Shown one piece after another: positions 55,700 through 64,000 of a stretch of DNA of 64,000 bases. A program made the translations under genes and the position numbers. The DNA is from Roseibium sp. HPY-6 (GTDB taxonomy: Bacteria > Pseudomonadota > Alphaproteobacteria > Rhizobiales > Stappiaceae). The stretch's first letter is position 1, and the number at the start of each line of letters is the position of its first letter. The stretch is from positions 186,001-250,000 of the forward strand of contig NZ_JBEWCD010000003.1 of NCBI RefSeq assembly GCF_040530035.1. Direction: 5' to 3'. The notes under the pieces were generated by a model. That model saw only the letters and a list, made by a program, of their open reading frames with translations. It searched no databases and was not told where the DNA came from.

Positions 55700-56367
55700 C
55701 CGGTTGGGCAATGGCACTGTTTCGGCGCGATCTGCGTCTGTCCGTTCGCATCGGTGGCAGCGCCCTGGTAGGGGTTCTGTTTTTCCTTGCTGTCGTCACC
55801 GTCATTCCCTTCGGCGTCGGCCCGGATCTCAACCTCCTGGCACGGATCGGTCCGGCAATCCTTTGGATCGGGGCACTGCTGGCAACGCTGCTTGGACTCG
55901 ACCGGCTGTTTCAGGCGGATCGGGAGGACGGCACGCTGGACCTGATGATGATGGCAGGACGACCGCTGGAACTGGTGGTCCTTATAAAGTGTCTGGCGCA
56001 CTGGATCGCAACGGGTTTGCCGCTCGTTGTCGCCGCACCGCTGCTCGCGATCTTTTTGAACCTGGACCCGGTTTCGATGGGCGCCGTCACATTGACGCTG
56101 CTTGCCGGCACCCCCGCCCTCACGTTGATCGGCGCAATCGGAGCATCGCTGACTGTCTCACTGCGCCGTGGAGGTTTGCTGCTTGCGGTCCTTGTGGTCC
56201 CATTGGCGATCCCGGTTCTGATTTTCGGTGTGAGCGCGGCCGACGCAGCCATACACGATCCGGTGCCGTTTCTGACACCGTTCCTCATCCTGTGCGCGCT
56301 GACACTGATCGCTACCGTTGTTGGACCCATCGCGTCTGCTGCCGCGCTGCGATTTGCAGCGGACTGA
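55696..56367 (+). CDS. ccmB: Haem exporter permease CcmB
   Basis: 223 residues, GTG start overlapping the ccmA stop. Six membrane helices; FRRDLRLSVR at the N-terminus, LFQADREDGTLDLMM near 70 and the LPLVVAAPLLAI helix are typical. It is the membrane subunit for CcmA in cytochrome c maturation. The ccmC gene, normally next, is displaced 1.85 kb by the tssC-like gene. Confidence 0.94.
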   Translation: MTGWAMALFRRDLRLSVRIGGSALVGVLFFLAVVTVIPFGVGPDLNLLARIGPAILWIGALLATLLGLDRLFQADREDGTLDLMMMAGRPLELVVLIKCLAHWIATGLPLVVAAPLLAIFLNLDPVSMGAVTLTLLAGTPALTLIGAIGASLTVSLRRGGLLLAVLVVPLAIPVLIFGVSAADAAIHDPVPFLTPFLILCALTLIATVVGPIASAAALRFAAD

Positions 56368-56498
56368 CACGCGCGAGCCGAGCTCAGAACAATCACACTT
56401 CGGATAATCCTGGCTCCACTTGTGCTAGTATCCGGTCGATTGTTGCGCGGTTCCGGCACCAAACAACGGAACATGCAAGTGTTTGAAGGCATCCCGAC

Positions 56499-58031
56499 GT
56501 GTTTTCCATTTTGCGCCGATTTCTTGGTCTGAATTCGTCCCGTGAACCCGGTACACACGTCGAAGAGCCGCCCGGTAAGGCGACTGCAACTTCCGCTCCA
56601 CCTGAATACAACACGGATCACAAGCCGGACAACTTAGGTGGTTTGGCCTCGCCAGAAGATATCGACCGGGCACTTGAGGCTGCCAAACCCCACATAGTGA
56701 AGCTGGCGTTGGAGCGGCCGGACCTGCTCAAAGGCAGCGGTGCCGAAACACTCGATGCCATGATCTCTCATCTGGATATGACTCTTTCGGCGCAGCTCTT
56801 CGAAATTCTCCATCATCCCTCATTTCGGAACCTGGAGAGCGCCTGGCGCGGGCTTTTTTATCTGGCGTCCAGCGTTGAGTGGGACGATTTATTGCGGCTT
56901 CGGGCAATGAACATCAACCGAAGCGAGCTGCAATCCATCCTCAGGGACGGGTCCTCTAAACTCCAACCCGGAAACCCGGTTTCCCAAGCTCTGTATTACG
57001 ATGTGTACCATACGTCTAACGACGAACCCCTCGGTCTCCTGGTGCTGGACGAGGCTGTCGAGAACACCAAGGCAGACATCAGGCTGTTGAATGCGCTGGC
57101 CCAGATTTGCGCGAAGGCGCAAACGCCGCTGCTTGCAGGGGTGTCGCCTGCACTCTACCTCTCATACGGATCTGCTGATGCGCAAAAAACGACCCTTCAA
57201 AACACGGGGCCTTTGTTCAGTCATCCCGATTGGTCTGCTCTGCGGCAGAACAAAGACAGCCGCTATATCGGATTGTGCCTGCCCCGGGTCCTCGGACGGC
57301 TTCCTTATCACAACGAGCCGCCGTCGGCGGGAGCATTTGCTTTAGAAAACGATCCGTCCTTCGAAGAACCTCCCGGATTTTTGTGGGTCAATGCGGCCTT
57401 TGCGATGGCGGCAAATATTGGACGATCGGCGAAAACCTATGGCTGGGCCGTCAGGATCCGTGGCCCCGATGGCGGTGGTGAAGTTGCGGGTTTGCCGGAG
57501 CTGGCGATGCCGACTGCCGATGACCCTTCCAACGTGATGCCGCAGCTGGAGCTGCTGATCGACGAGCGACTTGAGACAAAATGGGCCCGAGAAGGCCTGA
57601 TTTCGCTGCTTCCGCGAAAAGGCCGTGCAAAGCCTGTGTTTTTCGGAGCGCAGTCACTGAACACACCGGACGTGGGCAAGATTGCCGATCCGGATGAAGA
57701 AGCACGCCAAGTCGTGCTGAGCCGGTTGCCATATGTACTTTGTGTGAGCCGCTATGCACATCACGTTATGCGCATGGCGGCGGACTGGCCGGAACCCATC
57801 GGGAAAGCCTTTCAACAACATGTTCAGGATTGGCTTGACCGGTCCGTACACCCAAGACCCTGGGAATTGCGCCCCGAGCAAAGAGGCGAGTATCCAATTC
57901 AGGCGGCAAGCTTTACTCTGACCGAAAGGGGTGAAAACCAGCAGGCTGAGCTTGAGATTCTTCCGGGGTATCAATTCGAGGGCCTGGGTGTCGCAATCCG
58001 GCTTGAGCTGACGTTACCGGACCGGACCTGA
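56499..58031 (+). CDS. Orphan TssC-like type VI secretion sheath protein
   Basis: 510 residues from GTG 56499. The TssC (VipB/EvpB) pattern is clear: ILHHPSFRNLESAWRGLFYL near 105, INRSELQSIL, DSRYIGLCLPRVLGRLPY near 255, LWVNAAFAMAANI and YGWAVRIRGPDGGGEVAGLP near 300-330, VFFGAQSLNTPD, and LSRLPYVLCVSRYAHHV near 405. In T6SS, TssB and TssC form the contractile sheath. There is no tssB or other T6SS gene here. The N-terminal 60 residues are low-complexity. It sits in the same direction between ccmB and ccmC with spacers of 131 and 186 bases, so has split the ccm operon. It could serve a T6SS encoded elsewhere, or be a repurposed tubule. Confidence 0.85.
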   Translation: MFSILRRFLGLNSSREPGTHVEEPPGKATATSAPPEYNTDHKPDNLGGLASPEDIDRALEAAKPHIVKLALERPDLLKGSGAETLDAMISHLDMTLSAQLFEILHHPSFRNLESAWRGLFYLASSVEWDDLLRLRAMNINRSELQSILRDGSSKLQPGNPVSQALYYDVYHTSNDEPLGLLVLDEAVENTKADIRLLNALAQICAKAQTPLLAGVSPALYLSYGSADAQKTTLQNTGPLFSHPDWSALRQNKDSRYIGLCLPRVLGRLPYHNEPPSAGAFALENDPSFEEPPGFLWVNAAFAMAANIGRSAKTYGWAVRIRGPDGGGEVAGLPELAMPTADDPSNVMPQLELLIDERLETKWAREGLISLLPRKGRAKPVFFGAQSLNTPDVGKIADPDEEARQVVLSRLPYVLCVSRYAHHVMRMAADWPEPIGKAFQQHVQDWLDRSVHPRPWELRPEQRGEYPIQAASFTLTERGENQQAELEILPGYQFEGLGVAIRLELTLPDRT

Positions 58032-58217
58032 ACACCTGCGCCAGGTGCATCATTCGCACTTCCGGCCTCCCGTGATCAGGGCGAATTCAACACCGCTTCC
58101 GGCAACAAGATCCGGCAGGTCTGCGCAATCCGCTCACCCGGTCTTGATCGATCGCAATGCAGTCTGCGGCAACGCAATGCATTGAAGGTCACGTGAGAGT
58201 AAAGTAAGTAAGACGCT

Positions 58218-58982
58218 ATGGCATTTTGGGACTATGCAAATCCGACGCGGTTTCTAAGGCTCGTGCAGGTCGTTCTGCCCTGGCTGGTTGCATTGTGCGG
58301 GCTTACCTTTGCCGTTGGGCTCTATATGAGCTTCCAGGCCCCTGAAGATTATCAGCAGGGCCAGACCATCCGCATCATGTATATCCACGTGCCGGCCGCC
58401 TGGCTTTGCATGATGTGTTACACGGTCATGTCGCTGTCTTCGATCGGCACTCTTGTCTGGAAGCACCCACTGGCAGATGTCTCGGCAAAAAGCGCGGCAC
58501 CGATCGGCGCTGCATTCACTTTCATGGCGCTGGTTACGGGCTCGCTTTGGGGCAAGCCCATGTGGGGCACCTATTGGGTCTGGGACGCGCGACTGACATC
58601 CGTCCTTGTGCTCTTGATCATGTATCTCGGTCTGATGACGCTGTGGCGCACCATGGATGATCCGATCAAGGCCGGCAAGGCTGCTGCGGTCCTGACACTC
58701 GTTGGCGCACTCAACCTTCCGATCATCAAGTTTTCCGTCGACTGGTGGAACACACTTCACCAGCCGGCTAGCGTGGTTCGCCTTGACGGACCGACAATTC
58801 ACCCGGACCAGCTCTGGCCGCTGTTGGTCATGGCGATTGCCTTCACCCTGTTGTTCCTCGTGCTGCATCTCATGGCCATGCGCAATGAAGTGCTCAGGCG
58901 CCGGGTGCGTGCCTTGAGGATGCGGGCAGCGAGCGCATCACAGCCCGGAACGGCTGCAGCAACAGCACAGCCAGCGGAGTAG
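58218..58982 (+). CDS. ccmC: Haem transporter CcmC
   Basis: 254 residues, six membrane helices. The tryptophan-rich haem-handling motif is WGTYWVWDARLTS near 117-130, with periplasmic His in MYIHVPAAW and LHQPASV. It delivers haem to CcmE. It ends in an Ala/Gln-rich tail. First gene of the downstream half, ccmC-ccmD-ccmG. Confidence 0.94.
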   Translation: MAFWDYANPTRFLRLVQVVLPWLVALCGLTFAVGLYMSFQAPEDYQQGQTIRIMYIHVPAAWLCMMCYTVMSLSSIGTLVWKHPLADVSAKSAAPIGAAFTFMALVTGSLWGKPMWGTYWVWDARLTSVLVLLIMYLGLMTLWRTMDDPIKAGKAAAVLTLVGALNLPIIKFSVDWWNTLHQPASVVRLDGPTIHPDQLWPLLVMAIAFTLLFLVLHLMAMRNEVLRRRVRALRMRAASASQPGTAAATAQPAE

Positions 58983-58986
58983 CACC

Positions 58987-59160
58987 ATGGATCTTGGACC
59001 ACATGCAGGCTTCATTCTGGCGTCTTACGGTCTTTGCCTTTTGACCGTGCTTGCACTCGTGGCATGGGTGAAAATTGACAAGGCAAACCAGGAGCGGGCC
59101 TTGAAGGAGCTCGCCGATCAGGGCATTTCGCGGGCGCGTCCGCAACATGAGCGCGGGTAA
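58987..59160 (+). CDS. ccmD: Haem exporter protein CcmD
   Basis: 57 residues, one membrane helix (FILASYGLCLLTVLALVAWV, residues 9-28) and a charged cytosolic tail. Starts 4 bases after the ccmC stop and ends 5 bases before ccmG. The size, topology (GPHAGFILASY start) and position match CcmD, which helps release CcmE from CcmABC. Confidence 0.93.
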   Translation: MDLGPHAGFILASYGLCLLTVLALVAWVKIDKANQERALKELADQGISRARPQHERG

Positions 59161-59165
59161 GGCAA

Positions 59166-59792
59166 ATGAGCACGTCAGAACCTGACCTCAGCACCGATCC
59201 CGAAACCGGTGGGCCTAATCAAAAACGCGGCTTTCCGATACTCGTTTTGCTGCCCCTGATCGTGTTCATGGCCCTGGCTGGCCTGTTCATGTTCCAGCTC
59301 CTGCTCGGAAACGACCCCCAGGCAATACCATCCGCTCTGATCAACAAACCGGCACCCGACATTAGCTTGAGCGCTGTTGACGGACTTGCCAAGGATGGAA
59401 CCGCAGTGCCGGGGTTTTCCCGGGACGATCTCCTTGGCAAGATTTCGGTCGTGAACGTATTCGCGTCCTGGTGCGGACCCTGCCGGGACGAGCACCCTCT
59501 TCTGGAACGGCTTGCAACGGTTGAAGGCATTCAGCTCATCGGTATCAACTACAAGGACAAGCCGGAAAACGCGCGCCGTTTCCTCGGCAGCCTCGGCAAT
59601 CCATACGATCGAATAGGCGCTGACGCTGCAGGTCGTACCGCGATTGACTGGGGCGTCTACGGTGTCCCGGAGACCTTTGTCGTCGATAAGGAAGGCATGA
59701 TCCGCTACAAGTTCATCGGACCGCTTGGCCCGGCAAGCTATGAGCAGGTCTTCCTGCCGGAACTGCAAAAGATCATTGCGTCAGGCCAGTAA
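59166..59792 (+). CDS. ccmG: Thiol:disulfide interchange protein CcmG/DsbE
   Basis: 208 residues. A membrane anchor lies near 25-46, with a periplasmic thioredoxin fold containing WCGPC near 102 and GVPETFVVD near 162 (the acidic CcmG-type loop GINYKDKPENA is present). It keeps apocytochrome c cysteines reduced for haem attachment. Last gene of the ccm group. Confidence 0.95.
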   Translation: MSTSEPDLSTDPETGGPNQKRGFPILVLLPLIVFMALAGLFMFQLLLGNDPQAIPSALINKPAPDISLSAVDGLAKDGTAVPGFSRDDLLGKISVVNVFASWCGPCRDEHPLLERLATVEGIQLIGINYKDKPENARRFLGSLGNPYDRIGADAAGRTAIDWGVYGVPETFVVDKEGMIRYKFIGPLGPASYEQVFLPELQKIIASGQ

Positions 59793-59919
59793 CGGCAGCT
59801 CCAGCGGTAGTCACTTTCCCGCGAATTCCCCCTCCTGATCCGCATGTCACCGGCTCGTGACTCGCGATTGAATGCCAAGTTGCATATTTTACGCTCGAGC
59901 AAAACAGGAAACGAGCCAA

Positions 59920-60693
59920 ATGGTGGGTCTCTCATATCGGAAAGCGAGTAAGGTTTTCCGGACAGGAATTGTTGTTATCGCAGGAATAGCCGGAGCGATT
60001 GCCGCGACGCAGTTTGCTGCGGCGCAGCCGCAAAAGGTCGTGGAACTCTTTACAAGCCAGGGCTGTTCGTCCTGCCCGCCGGCTGATCAGCTTGCCGAGC
60101 GCCTTGTTGAAGAGGACAAGGATGTTCTGACTGTTCTCATGCCCGTTGACTATTGGGATTACCTCGGCTGGAAGGACACCTTTGCGAGCCCGGTGCATTC
60201 CCAGCGCCAGCGGTCCTACGCAACGCGCCGCGGTGACAGGTCTGTCTACACGCCTCAGATGGTGATCAATGGCGAGGAACATGTCGTTGGCAGCAGGGAG
60301 CGAGATGTCCGGGCTGCCCTGAACCGGGCGGATCCCTTTACCGCGGATGTCGACCTGACGATTTCGGACATGGTTGTCCAGGCCAAGGTCGATGGCACAT
60401 TGCCCAAGGGCGCGAAAATGGCGACCGTCTACTTCCTCAGGATCGAAGACGAGGCGACCGTCGATATCGGTCGCGGAGAAAATGCAGGCCGGAAAATCAA
60501 ATACGTCAACATTGTCCGCAATCTTGAGCCGATGGGCGTCTGGGAGGGCGGGTCTGCGACTTTCCGCATGCCGAAATCGAAGCTGATGCTGAAAGGCGAT
60601 GCCCGCTGTGCAATCCTGATCCAGGTCGAGGACCGGGATGGGCCTGGCAAGATCATTGGCGCAGCGGTCATGGACTGGCAGGACGGCGCCTGA
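59920..60693 (+). CDS. DUF1223 family thioredoxin-fold secreted protein
   Basis: 257 residues: a signal peptide ending near FAAAQ, then VVELFTSQGCSSCPPADQ (CxxC) near 45, and VYTPQMVINGEEHVVGS. The C-terminal beta domain is typical of DUF1223. The redox motif suggests a periplasmic thiol role, consistent with a place after ccmG. ATG 59920 has GGAAACGAG upstream. Confidence 0.9.
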   Translation: MVGLSYRKASKVFRTGIVVIAGIAGAIAATQFAAAQPQKVVELFTSQGCSSCPPADQLAERLVEEDKDVLTVLMPVDYWDYLGWKDTFASPVHSQRQRSYATRRGDRSVYTPQMVINGEEHVVGSRERDVRAALNRADPFTADVDLTISDMVVQAKVDGTLPKGAKMATVYFLRIEDEATVDIGRGENAGRKIKYVNIVRNLEPMGVWEGGSATFRMPKSKLMLKGDARCAILIQVEDRDGPGKIIGAAVMDWQDGA

Positions 60694-60819
60694 GGCTGAA
60701 GGGCTTATCGGCGGCGGCGAACCCTCAGAAAGTGCAGGATTATCGCCGTTTCAGCCTTGTAACCTTCGCAAAAACTGATACCCCTTGCCGCGGCTTGATC
60801 TTCGCGACAGGGGTATGGC

Positions 60820-61713
60820 ATGGACCTTAAGGTCAGGATCCGCGTTGCCGTAATCAGCATCTTTGTTGGCTTTGTGGTACTTGCCCTGAAAACGGGCGCT
60901 TACCTTCTGACCGACTCAGTCGCTTTGTTGTCGGATGCACTTGAAACCACCGTTAACATCGCTTCGTCGCTCGCGGCACTTGCCGCGATCTGGTTTGCAT
61001 CAAAGCCTGCGGACAGCAACCATCCTTACGGACATGACAAGGCAGAGTACTTCGCAGCCGTTCTGGTCGGGGTCATGATCGTGCTTGCCGCAATTTCGAT
61101 TTTCAGGGCGGCATGGATCGGGTTCACCTCTGGCGACCATCCTCAGTTTTCAAGCGAGGGCATCGCGATGAACGTTGCCGCTGCGATGATCAATGGCGCC
61201 TGGGCCCGCTACCTGATGCGGTACGGCAAAACAGCAAGATCACCCGCCCTTGTTGCCGACGGCAAACACTTGATGACAGATGTTCTAAGCTCGGTTGGCG
61301 TACTTGCCGGCGTCGTTCTGGCTCTCGTGACAGGATGGACCCTGCTCGATCCGGCCTTGGCGCTACTTGTCGGACTTACGGTCCTTTGGTCGGGTTGGCA
61401 GCTGGTCAAGGAGTCCATTGGCGGACTGATGGACGAAGCGGCATCCGCCGACGTTCTTGAAAAAATACGCGATCAGATTTCCGAGCAGGGCGAAGGTGCG
61501 ATTGAGGCGCATGATCTGAGAACAAGGATTGCCGGAAAGTCGACATTTATCGACTTCCACCTTGTCGTTCCGGGCGACATGTCGGTGGATGCTGCTCATG
61601 ATATCTGCGACCGCATAGAAATCGCCATCAAGGAAGACGTCCCCGGAGCGCATATCACCATTCATGTTGAGCCTGAACACAAGGCCAAGCACTCTGGTAT
61701 TGTTGTCGTTTGA
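60820..61713 (+). CDS. Cation diffusion facilitator transporter
   Basis: 297 residues. Six-helix CDF unit with DSVALLSDALE (metal site, first Asp pair), HPYGHDKAEYF, a further DGKHLMTDVLSS metal site, and a cytosolic C-terminal domain ending FIDFHLVVPGDMSVDAAHDICD. It exports a divalent metal such as Zn, Fe or Mn by proton antiport; specificity cannot be set. Confidence 0.93.
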   Translation: MDLKVRIRVAVISIFVGFVVLALKTGAYLLTDSVALLSDALETTVNIASSLAALAAIWFASKPADSNHPYGHDKAEYFAAVLVGVMIVLAAISIFRAAWIGFTSGDHPQFSSEGIAMNVAAAMINGAWARYLMRYGKTARSPALVADGKHLMTDVLSSVGVLAGVVLALVTGWTLLDPALALLVGLTVLWSGWQLVKESIGGLMDEAASADVLEKIRDQISEQGEGAIEAHDLRTRIAGKSTFIDFHLVVPGDMSVDAAHDICDRIEIAIKEDVPGAHITIHVEPEHKAKHSGIVVV

Positions 61714-61761
61714 GAGATTTGCAGGAAACGCGCGAAGTATGAAAACAAGCAGGAATTGTCG

Positions 61762-62592
61762 TTGAACGCGATTGAGAAACGTCGAGCTGCTCAGGTTCTG
61801 GACCACATTCTGCTCATCGCGGGCGCTTTGCTCATGTGCCTGCCGGTTTATGCCCTGTTCGCGGCAACGACCCATGTTCCCGGCACTCCGATAATGCTTC
61901 GCCTCGATCCAGGTGGGGCGCTGCTGGAAAATTACGGCTCGTTTCTGACTTCAAGTGGAGGGTTTTCCGGAGACATCACCGTTGTCGCCATGATCTGGAA
62001 TTCCTTTGCGCTCGGCATGGCCTTTGCGGCATTGAAAACTGCTGTCTCCCTGCTGGCAGCCTATGCCCTGATCTATTTCCGTGTCCGGGGAGCAAGCGTG
62101 ATATTCGCGGTGCTGCTGCTCACGCTGATGCTGCCATTGGAATCGCGCTTCCTGCCGACTTATGAAGTTGTTGCTAACCTTGGGCTGGTGAACACCCGCA
62201 CGGCGCTTGTGCTCCCGCTTGTCGCGTCCGGATTGGGAACACTGTTTTTCCGGCAATTTCTCATGACCGTGCCGGACACAATGCTTGAGTCGGCCAAGCT
62301 GGATGGCGCAGGCGCCTGGAAGTTTTTCATGGACATCCTGTTACCTCTGTCCCTGCCAACAGCTGCAGCCCTGTTTCTCGTTCTGTTTGTGAACGGATGG
62401 AACCAGTATCTTTGGCCCGTCATCGTCACGTCAGAAGAATCCGCCTATACCGTCGTCAGGGACATGCAGTTTTTCGGACGGGCGAGCCTGCCGGGTTTGA
62501 TGCTGGCAATCCTGGCTGTTCTTCCGCCGTCAATCCTTGTCATCTTGTTTCAAAGGCAGGTCATCAAAGGGCTGTTTGACGGTTCACATTAA
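61762..62592 (+). CDS. Sugar/glycerol-3-phosphate-type ABC permease (UgpE-like), lone
   Basis: 276 residues with six membrane helices. The EAA loop motif is LESAKLDGAGAWKFFMDILLPLSLP (core LDGAGAWKFF). It resembles UgpE/MalG-type permeases of carbohydrate importers. No binding protein, second permease or ATPase is nearby. TTG 61762 has AGGA seven bases before it; the earlier TTG 61756 has no room for one. Confidence 0.85.
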   Translation: MNAIEKRRAAQVLDHILLIAGALLMCLPVYALFAATTHVPGTPIMLRLDPGGALLENYGSFLTSSGGFSGDITVVAMIWNSFALGMAFAALKTAVSLLAAYALIYFRVRGASVIFAVLLLTLMLPLESRFLPTYEVVANLGLVNTRTALVLPLVASGLGTLFFRQFLMTVPDTMLESAKLDGAGAWKFFMDILLPLSLPTAAALFLVLFVNGWNQYLWPVIVTSEESAYTVVRDMQFFGRASLPGLMLAILAVLPPSILVILFQRQVIKGLFDGSH

Positions 62593-62622
62593 CGAAACTG
62601 ACCGTAAGAAGGCGAATATCGC

Positions 62623-63303
62623 ATGGCATTTGAAGCGATCCTGTTCGATTGCGACGGCGTTCTGGTTGATTCGGAAATCATTTATGTCGAGGTGGAACGC
62701 GAACACCTCGCGCGCATTGGCCTTCACTACGGCCTGGATGAATATATGAACAAGTTCCAGGGCCTTGGCAGCACTGATTTCTGGGCTGCGCTCGACAAAG
62801 ATCACCGCGCGATCGGCAAAGGCCCCTTGCCGGAGACATTTGGGCCAGAGCTCGATGCTGCGACGATGGAGCGGATTGATCGGGAGCTGTCGGAAATAGC
62901 AGGCATCAAACAACTGCTCGAAGCGCATGAAGGCCCGAGGGCCGTTGCATCGTCGTCACGTCTGCACCGGCTCATCCACAAACTTCAGCACACCGGTCTT
63001 TATGACTATTTCGAGCCGCACATTTATTCCGGCGAACAGGTTTCCAATGGCAAACCGGCGCCGGACCTGTTCCTTCTTGCCGCTGAAAAACTCGGGGTGG
63101 ATCCCGCAGCAACGCTTGTGGTCGAAGACAGCTCAAATGGCGTGAAAGCGGGCCTTGCCGCTGGCATGACGGTTTGGGGTTTTGTCGGCGGCGGGCACAG
63201 CCACGGTGGCCACACCGAACAATTGCTGGAAGCAGGCGCACACAAGGTCGTCGAAAGCCACAGTAACATGGCTGAGCTCTTGAGCAGCGAAGCGCCGGCC
63301 TGA
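62623..63303 (+). CDS. HAD-superfamily phosphatase (phosphoglycolate-type)
   Basis: 226 residues. HAD motif I ILFDCDGVLVDSE at the N-terminus, motif II VASSSRL near 109, motif III Lys in NGKPAPDLF and motif IV VVEDSSNGVKAG. Cap domain is the small helical type. A sugar-phosphate substrate is plausible given the preceding permease. Confidence 0.92.
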   Translation: MAFEAILFDCDGVLVDSEIIYVEVEREHLARIGLHYGLDEYMNKFQGLGSTDFWAALDKDHRAIGKGPLPETFGPELDAATMERIDRELSEIAGIKQLLEAHEGPRAVASSSRLHRLIHKLQHTGLYDYFEPHIYSGEQVSNGKPAPDLFLLAAEKLGVDPAATLVVEDSSNGVKAGLAAGMTVWGFVGGGHSHGGHTEQLLEAGAHKVVESHSNMAELLSSEAPA

Positions 63304-63508
63304 AGCGGCACAAGTGTGCAATCGACCTTACCCTGATGACCTTCCTGCCTGCCATTCACCGCACTGCTGCGAACGATGCCCCGACCAAATGAGGGCACTG
63401 TCCTTCGGTTTGCGTTCGATCATCAAAATTTGACGCCGGAGCGCCGATTTTCACACTATTAACCCTGTTGAACGATCCTGTTGAAGCAGTGACGAAGGAA
63501 CTGGTCCT

Positions 63509-64000
63509 ATGTTGAAACGTGCCTTGATTACGGCAGTCGTCGTGGGCTCAATCTTGACGATCATCAATCAGGTTGATGCCGTTTTTGGTCCGGCGGAGCT
63601 GGTTATCTGGCAGGCGCTTTTGTCGACTGCCGTGCCGTTTATCGTCTCTCTCGTGAGCGCGTATCTCACATTGCGGCACAAGGACATCACCCAGAAAGAC
63701 AGGTTGCACGATCAGCAACCAAACCCCGGCGATGAAAGATCCCGCATTGAGGGAAACAATCTCGCTGTCGCGGCGCACCCGGCCACCGATGCCGAAATCG
63801 ACCGGCTCAAGGACGCATGGAAGGTAGTCTCGCAGATCGGCCAGAACGCAAAGGCGGTAAACTCGGCCAGCAGGGAGCGAGCCGAATTCCTTGGCGAGCT
63901 CATCTCGACCGCCGATCAGATTCAGGGAGAACTGCGTTCCGTTGGCGCACGGGCCGAGAGCTGCACGCAGGATCTTGCAAGTGCCGGAACGAAGATCACA
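63509..64000 (+). CDS. NrtS-like membrane protein with cytosolic helical tail (3' cut off)
   Basis: The first 164 residues are in the window. Two membrane helices, with AVVVGSILTIINQVDAVF and STAVPFIVSLVSAYLTL, fit the NrtS-type module. The rest is a charged helical stretch (KDAWKVVSQIGQNAKAVNS style) recalling chemotaxis-receptor signalling helices. AAGGAA lies nine bases before ATG. Full architecture is outside the window. Confidence 0.7.
   Translation, partial: MLKRALITAVVVGSILTIINQVDAVFGPAELVIWQALLSTAVPFIVSLVSAYLTLRHKDITQKDRLHDQQPNPGDERSRIEGNNLAVAAHPATDAEIDRLKDAWKVVSQIGQNAKAVNSASRERAEFLGELISTADQIQGELRSVGARAESCTQDLASAGTKIT

Overview
The window looks like chromosome of a marine-type alphaproteobacterium in the order Hyphomicrobiales (Rhizobiales), most likely near Roseibium/Labrenzia/Stappia. 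This is inferred from the high-GC coding style, ccm system I genes with acnA in the same neighbourhood (in Sinorhizobium meliloti acnA and ccmABCDG lie side by side), a thuA/thuB-type pair, bdhA next to a patatin gene, and an ispG-pdxY neighbourhood. No database was searched, so the genus is a guess.

Layout. 0-8.7 kb: housekeeping and catabolic genes, including a TetR/SDR divergon with repeated GATAGATAG boxes, ychJ, an endonuclease/exonuclease/phosphatase-fold enzyme, a small cytochrome c, gamma-glutamyltransferase, a membrane protein/TetR operon with its own dyad, and a thuA-thuB-like pair behind two abutting perfect LacI-type palindromes. 9-13.2 kb: an accessory effector-like locus with a trypsin-like protease fused to a NUC-type nuclease, facing an operon of a class 3 lipase and an unrecognised protein with a hydrophobic hairpin. 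13.5-17.6 kb: a patchy island of small unknown genes, a HEPN-like protein, and a DUF5131 (three-Cys, phage Gp37/Gp68-like) plus TcmP pair, ending at the 3' side of tRNA-Gly(GCC).

17.9-29.3 kb: core genes (prolyl-tRNA deacylase, CnoX-like thioredoxin, LON-substrate-binding protein, Trm112-like protein, YggT, MipA/OmpV, pentapeptide protein, patatin, 3-hydroxybutyrate dehydrogenase, ispG, pyridoxal kinase, DUF429). 29.3-31.7 kb: a second protease-nuclease fusion, bracketed by a 224-bp direct repeat of the 3' end of the DUF429 gene, so it looks like a discrete insertion. 31.7-39.8 kb: a TetR/metallo-beta-lactamase operon, a complete queCDEF (preQ0 to queuosine precursor) operon, and several membrane or unknown proteins.

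39.9-60.7 kb: acnA and a divergent acnB, a six-gene DUF4129-like/DUF4350/MoxR/DUF58/SpoIIM/RDD membrane operon, three tandem paralogous membrane proteins, then the cytochrome c maturation operon ccmAB-[tssC-like]-ccmCDG, interrupted by an orphan type VI secretion sheath-type gene, and a DUF1223 protein. 60.8-64 kb: a cation diffusion facilitator, a lone sugar/glycerol-3-phosphate-type ABC permease, a HAD phosphatase and the start of an NrtS-like membrane protein cut by the window edge.

The most unusual content is the pair of trypsin-NUC fusions (one visibly inserted by a 3'-end-duplicating event), the hydrophobic protein/lipase operon beside the first, the orphan TssC inside the ccm operon, and two probable CTG start codons (ccmA and the DUF58 gene).
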